Position numbers and translations under genes: made by a program. A stretch of DNA of 8,324 bases from an uncultured Lachnospiraceae bacterium. GTDB taxonomy: Bacteria; Bacillota; Clostridia; Lachnospirales; Lachnospiraceae. Positions 7,006-8,324 of the stretch are shown here, one piece after another (the first letter of the stretch is position 1; every line of letters starts with the position of its first letter). The DNA is taken from the NCBI GenBank assembly GCA_902797475.1, contig CADBTG010000020.1:1-8324 (forward strand), read 5' to 3'. The notes under the pieces were generated by a model. That model ran no database searches. It was not told where the DNA came from and was given only the letters and a program-made list of their open reading frames with translations.

Positions 7006-7440
7006 ATGGTAACGGTTAAGGTTCGCTATATCAGTAAAGAAATCGAGAAGCTCCGCTATATCGACGGCAAATCCGACTGGATTGATTTACGAAGCGCCGA
7101 GGATGTGGATATGAAGGCCGGCGAAAGCCGTTTGATCCGGCTCGGCATCGCAGTAGAGCTTCCGAAGGGCTATGAGGCGCACATTGTTCCGAGAAGCAGC
7201 ACATTTCGGAACTTCGGACTGATCCAGACCAATCACATGGGTGTTGTCGACAACAGCTACTGCGGCGATGACGACGAGTGGATGGTTCCGGTCATGGCCG
7301 TCAGGGATACGCACATTTCCGTGAATGACCGGATTTGCCAGTTCCGGATCATGGAGAACCAGCCCGCTTTGTGCTTTGAAGAAGCAGAACATTTATCCGG
7401 AAAGACCCGAGGCGGTTTCGGGACAACCGGTAAAAACTAA
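7006..7440 (+). CDS. dut: dUTP diphosphatase (trimeric dUTPase)
   Basis: It hydrolyses dUTP to dUMP and pyrophosphate, keeping uracil out of DNA and supplying dUMP for thymidylate synthesis. With the ATG start it has 144 residues, the usual size for the homotrimeric all-beta enzyme. The five conserved motifs appear in order: DLRSAEDVDMKAGE (27-40), VPRSST (61-66), GVVDNSYCG (79-87) with catalytic D82, RICQFRIMENQP (109-120), and the C-terminal arm GKTRGGFGTTG (132-142) that closes over the nucleotide. The DWIDLR and GDDDEW variants are those I associate with Firmicutes chromosomal dUTPases rather than the E. coli form. A GTG start at 6997 would add three residues (MNG). ATG is preferred for its closer ribosome site and because the MVTVKVRY beginning matches the usual first beta strand. 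It lies between the aminopeptidase and the CobW-type gene with short gaps. Confidence 0.93.
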   Translation: MVTVKVRYISKEIEKLRYIDGKSDWIDLRSAEDVDMKAGESRLIRLGIAVELPKGYEAHIVPRSSTFRNFGLIQTNHMGVVDNSYCGDDDEWMVPVMAVRDTHISVNDRICQFRIMENQPALCFEEAEHLSGKTRGGFGTTGKN

Positions 7441-7465
7441 AGTGTAATAAGAAAGAAGGACAGAC

Positions 7466-8324
7466 ATGATTAAGATTGACATTTTCTCCGGCTTTTTGGG
7501 CGCCGGAAAGACGACCCTCATTAAGAAACTGCTTGCCGACGGTTACCACGGCGAGAAGGTTGTTCTGATCGAGAACGAATTCGGTGAAATCGGCATCGAC
7601 GGCGGCTTTTTGAAGGAGGCCGGCATCGAGATTACCGAGATGAATTCCGGCTGCATCTGCTGCTCGCTTGTCGGAGATTTCGGCGAAGCGCTTGTGAAGG
7701 TAAAGGAGCAGTTCCATCCGGACCGCATCATCATTGAGCCCTCCGGTGTCGGCAAGCTTTCCGACATTGAGAAGGCCGTGCTGAACATCAACGATCCGGA
7801 CTTCGTGATTACCGGTCTTACGACGGTTGTGGATGCCGGCAAATGCCGCATTTACATGAAGAACTTCGGCGAGTTCTTCAACAATCAGGTGGAATATGCG
7901 CATACGATTCTTCTGAGCCGTTCCCAGAACGTAAGCGAGGAGAAGCTTCAGGCATGCGTTGCGCTGCTTCGCGAGAAGAACAAGGATGCCGCGATTGTCA
8001 CAACGCCCTGGGATGAGCTGACCGGCGCACAGATTCTTGCCGCGATGGAGACGAAGAGAGACCTTGCTTCCGAGCTTTTCGAGGAAGAGGATATCTGCCC
8101 GCACTGCGGACATCATCATGACGAAGACGAGGAGTGCGAGCATGAGCATCATCACCACCATCACGACGATGATGACGACGATGAGGATGAGCACGAACAT
8201 CATCACCATCATGACGATGATGACGATGATGACGAACACGAGCATCATCACCATCACCACGACGATGACGATGATGACGATGATGACGAGCACGAACATC
8301 ATCACCATCACCATGAGGACGGCG
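7466..8324 (+). CDS. CobW/COG0523-type GTPase, putative zinc metallochaperone, with His/Asp-rich segment (3' end outside window)
   Basis: The product belongs to the G3E GTPases that deliver or allocate metals, often zinc. The frame is open to the right edge: 286 codons are visible with no stop. The P-loop is GFLGAGKTT at 9-17. ENEFGEIGID (36-45) is the family's conserved first switch region, CICC (63-66) is the metal-binding CxCC motif, and EPSGVGKL (91-98) is the Walker B region. At the usual NKxD guanine-recognition site the sequence reads SRSQ (151-154). After the G domain come CPHCGHHH (211-218) and then at least four units of acidic and histidine blocks. A C-terminal CobW_C domain is expected beyond the window but is not seen. 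AAGGA at 7456-7460 lies five bases before the ATG. It is 25 bases after dut and so probably in the same operon. Zinc is the likeliest metal from the family, but nickel or cobalt cannot be excluded. Confidence 0.92.
   Translation, partial: MIKIDIFSGFLGAGKTTLIKKLLADGYHGEKVVLIENEFGEIGIDGGFLKEAGIEITEMNSGCICCSLVGDFGEALVKVKEQFHPDRIIIEPSGVGKLSDIEKAVLNINDPDFVITGLTTVVDAGKCRIYMKNFGEFFNNQVEYAHTILLSRSQNVSEEKLQACVALLREKNKDAAIVTTPWDELTGAQILAAMETKRDLASELFEEEDICPHCGHHHDEDEECEHEHHHHHHDDDDDDEDEHEHHHHHDDDDDDDEHEHHHHHHDDDDDDDDDEHEHHHHHHEDG
8138..8314 (+). repeat. Imperfect tandem repeat coding for EHE-(His)n / (Asp)n blocks in the CobW-type protein
   Basis: Four units begin at 8138, 8189, 8234 and 8288. Each codes for E-H-E followed by 6, 5, 6 and 6 His. 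The first three continue with acidic stretches: six Asp then Glu-Asp, seven Asp, and nine Asp. Unit lengths are 51, 45 and 54 bases, all multiples of three, so the frame is kept. Both codons of His (CAT/CAC) and Asp (GAT/GAC) are mixed. Units two and four share their first 23 bases. The fourth unit ends in Glu-Asp-Gly at the window edge, so the full number of units is unknown. Confidence 0.93.

Noticed and set aside
7420..7448. Possible promoter for the CobW-type gene: GGGACA, 17-base spacer, TGTAAT
   Set aside because: The -35 is weak and lies within dut, and the expected start near 7455 would put the ribosome site at the very 5' end of the RNA. Chance match is likely.
7349..8314. Long minus-strand open frame beginning with a Val/Met/Ile-rich stretch that looks like a membrane protein
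   Set aside because: The hydrophobic stretch is simply the reverse complement of the His/Asp codons of the CobW-type gene. The frame runs antisense to well-supported dut and CobW-type coding sequence and shows no family match I recognise.
8138..8314. CRISPR-like array
   Set aside because: Units are unequal, contiguous without spacers, and lie in frame inside a coding sequence; they are a protein repeat.

Overview
The window is a compact, gene-dense stretch of bacterial chromosome. All eight genes lie on the plus strand and gaps between them are under 80 bases. The gene types point to a Gram-positive anaerobe of the Clostridia, most likely Lachnospiraceae: AddA rather than RecB, strong AGGAGG-type ribosome sites, a Firmicutes-type dUTPase, and a methyltransferase next to hslO. 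This placement rests on gene types and style, not on a marker gene. GC content by eye is a little above 50%. I see no RNA genes, mobile elements, CRISPR arrays or integrase sites.

Layout. (1) 2-1294 is the C-terminal part of the helicase-nuclease AddA, cut by the left edge. (2) A sigma-A-like promoter overlaps the end of addA and probably drives a diacylglycerol/lipid kinase (1353-2294). (3) A 79-base gap with nested inverted repeats precedes a xylulokinase gene (2374-3855), which closes with a clear intrinsic terminator (3864-3906). (4) A tightly packed run follows: SAM-dependent methyltransferase (3929-4714), redox chaperone Hsp33 (4727-5596), M18 aminopeptidase (5608-6996), dUTPase (7006-7440) and a CobW-type GTPase (7466 to beyond the right edge). 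Gaps there are 9-25 bases and no terminator is visible, so these five are probably one transcript.

The genes before the terminator serve DNA repair, lipid turnover and pentose use and have no obvious shared task. The last run leans to housekeeping and stress. Three of its five products depend on or handle zinc by family knowledge: Hsp33, the M18 peptidase and the CobW-type protein. The most striking sequence feature is at the right end: the CobW-type protein carries a CxxC-His knuckle followed by at least four imperfect units of an acidic Asp block and an EHE-(His)5-6 block, a likely metal-binding or metal-buffering segment. Nothing else in the window looks like an undescribed system.
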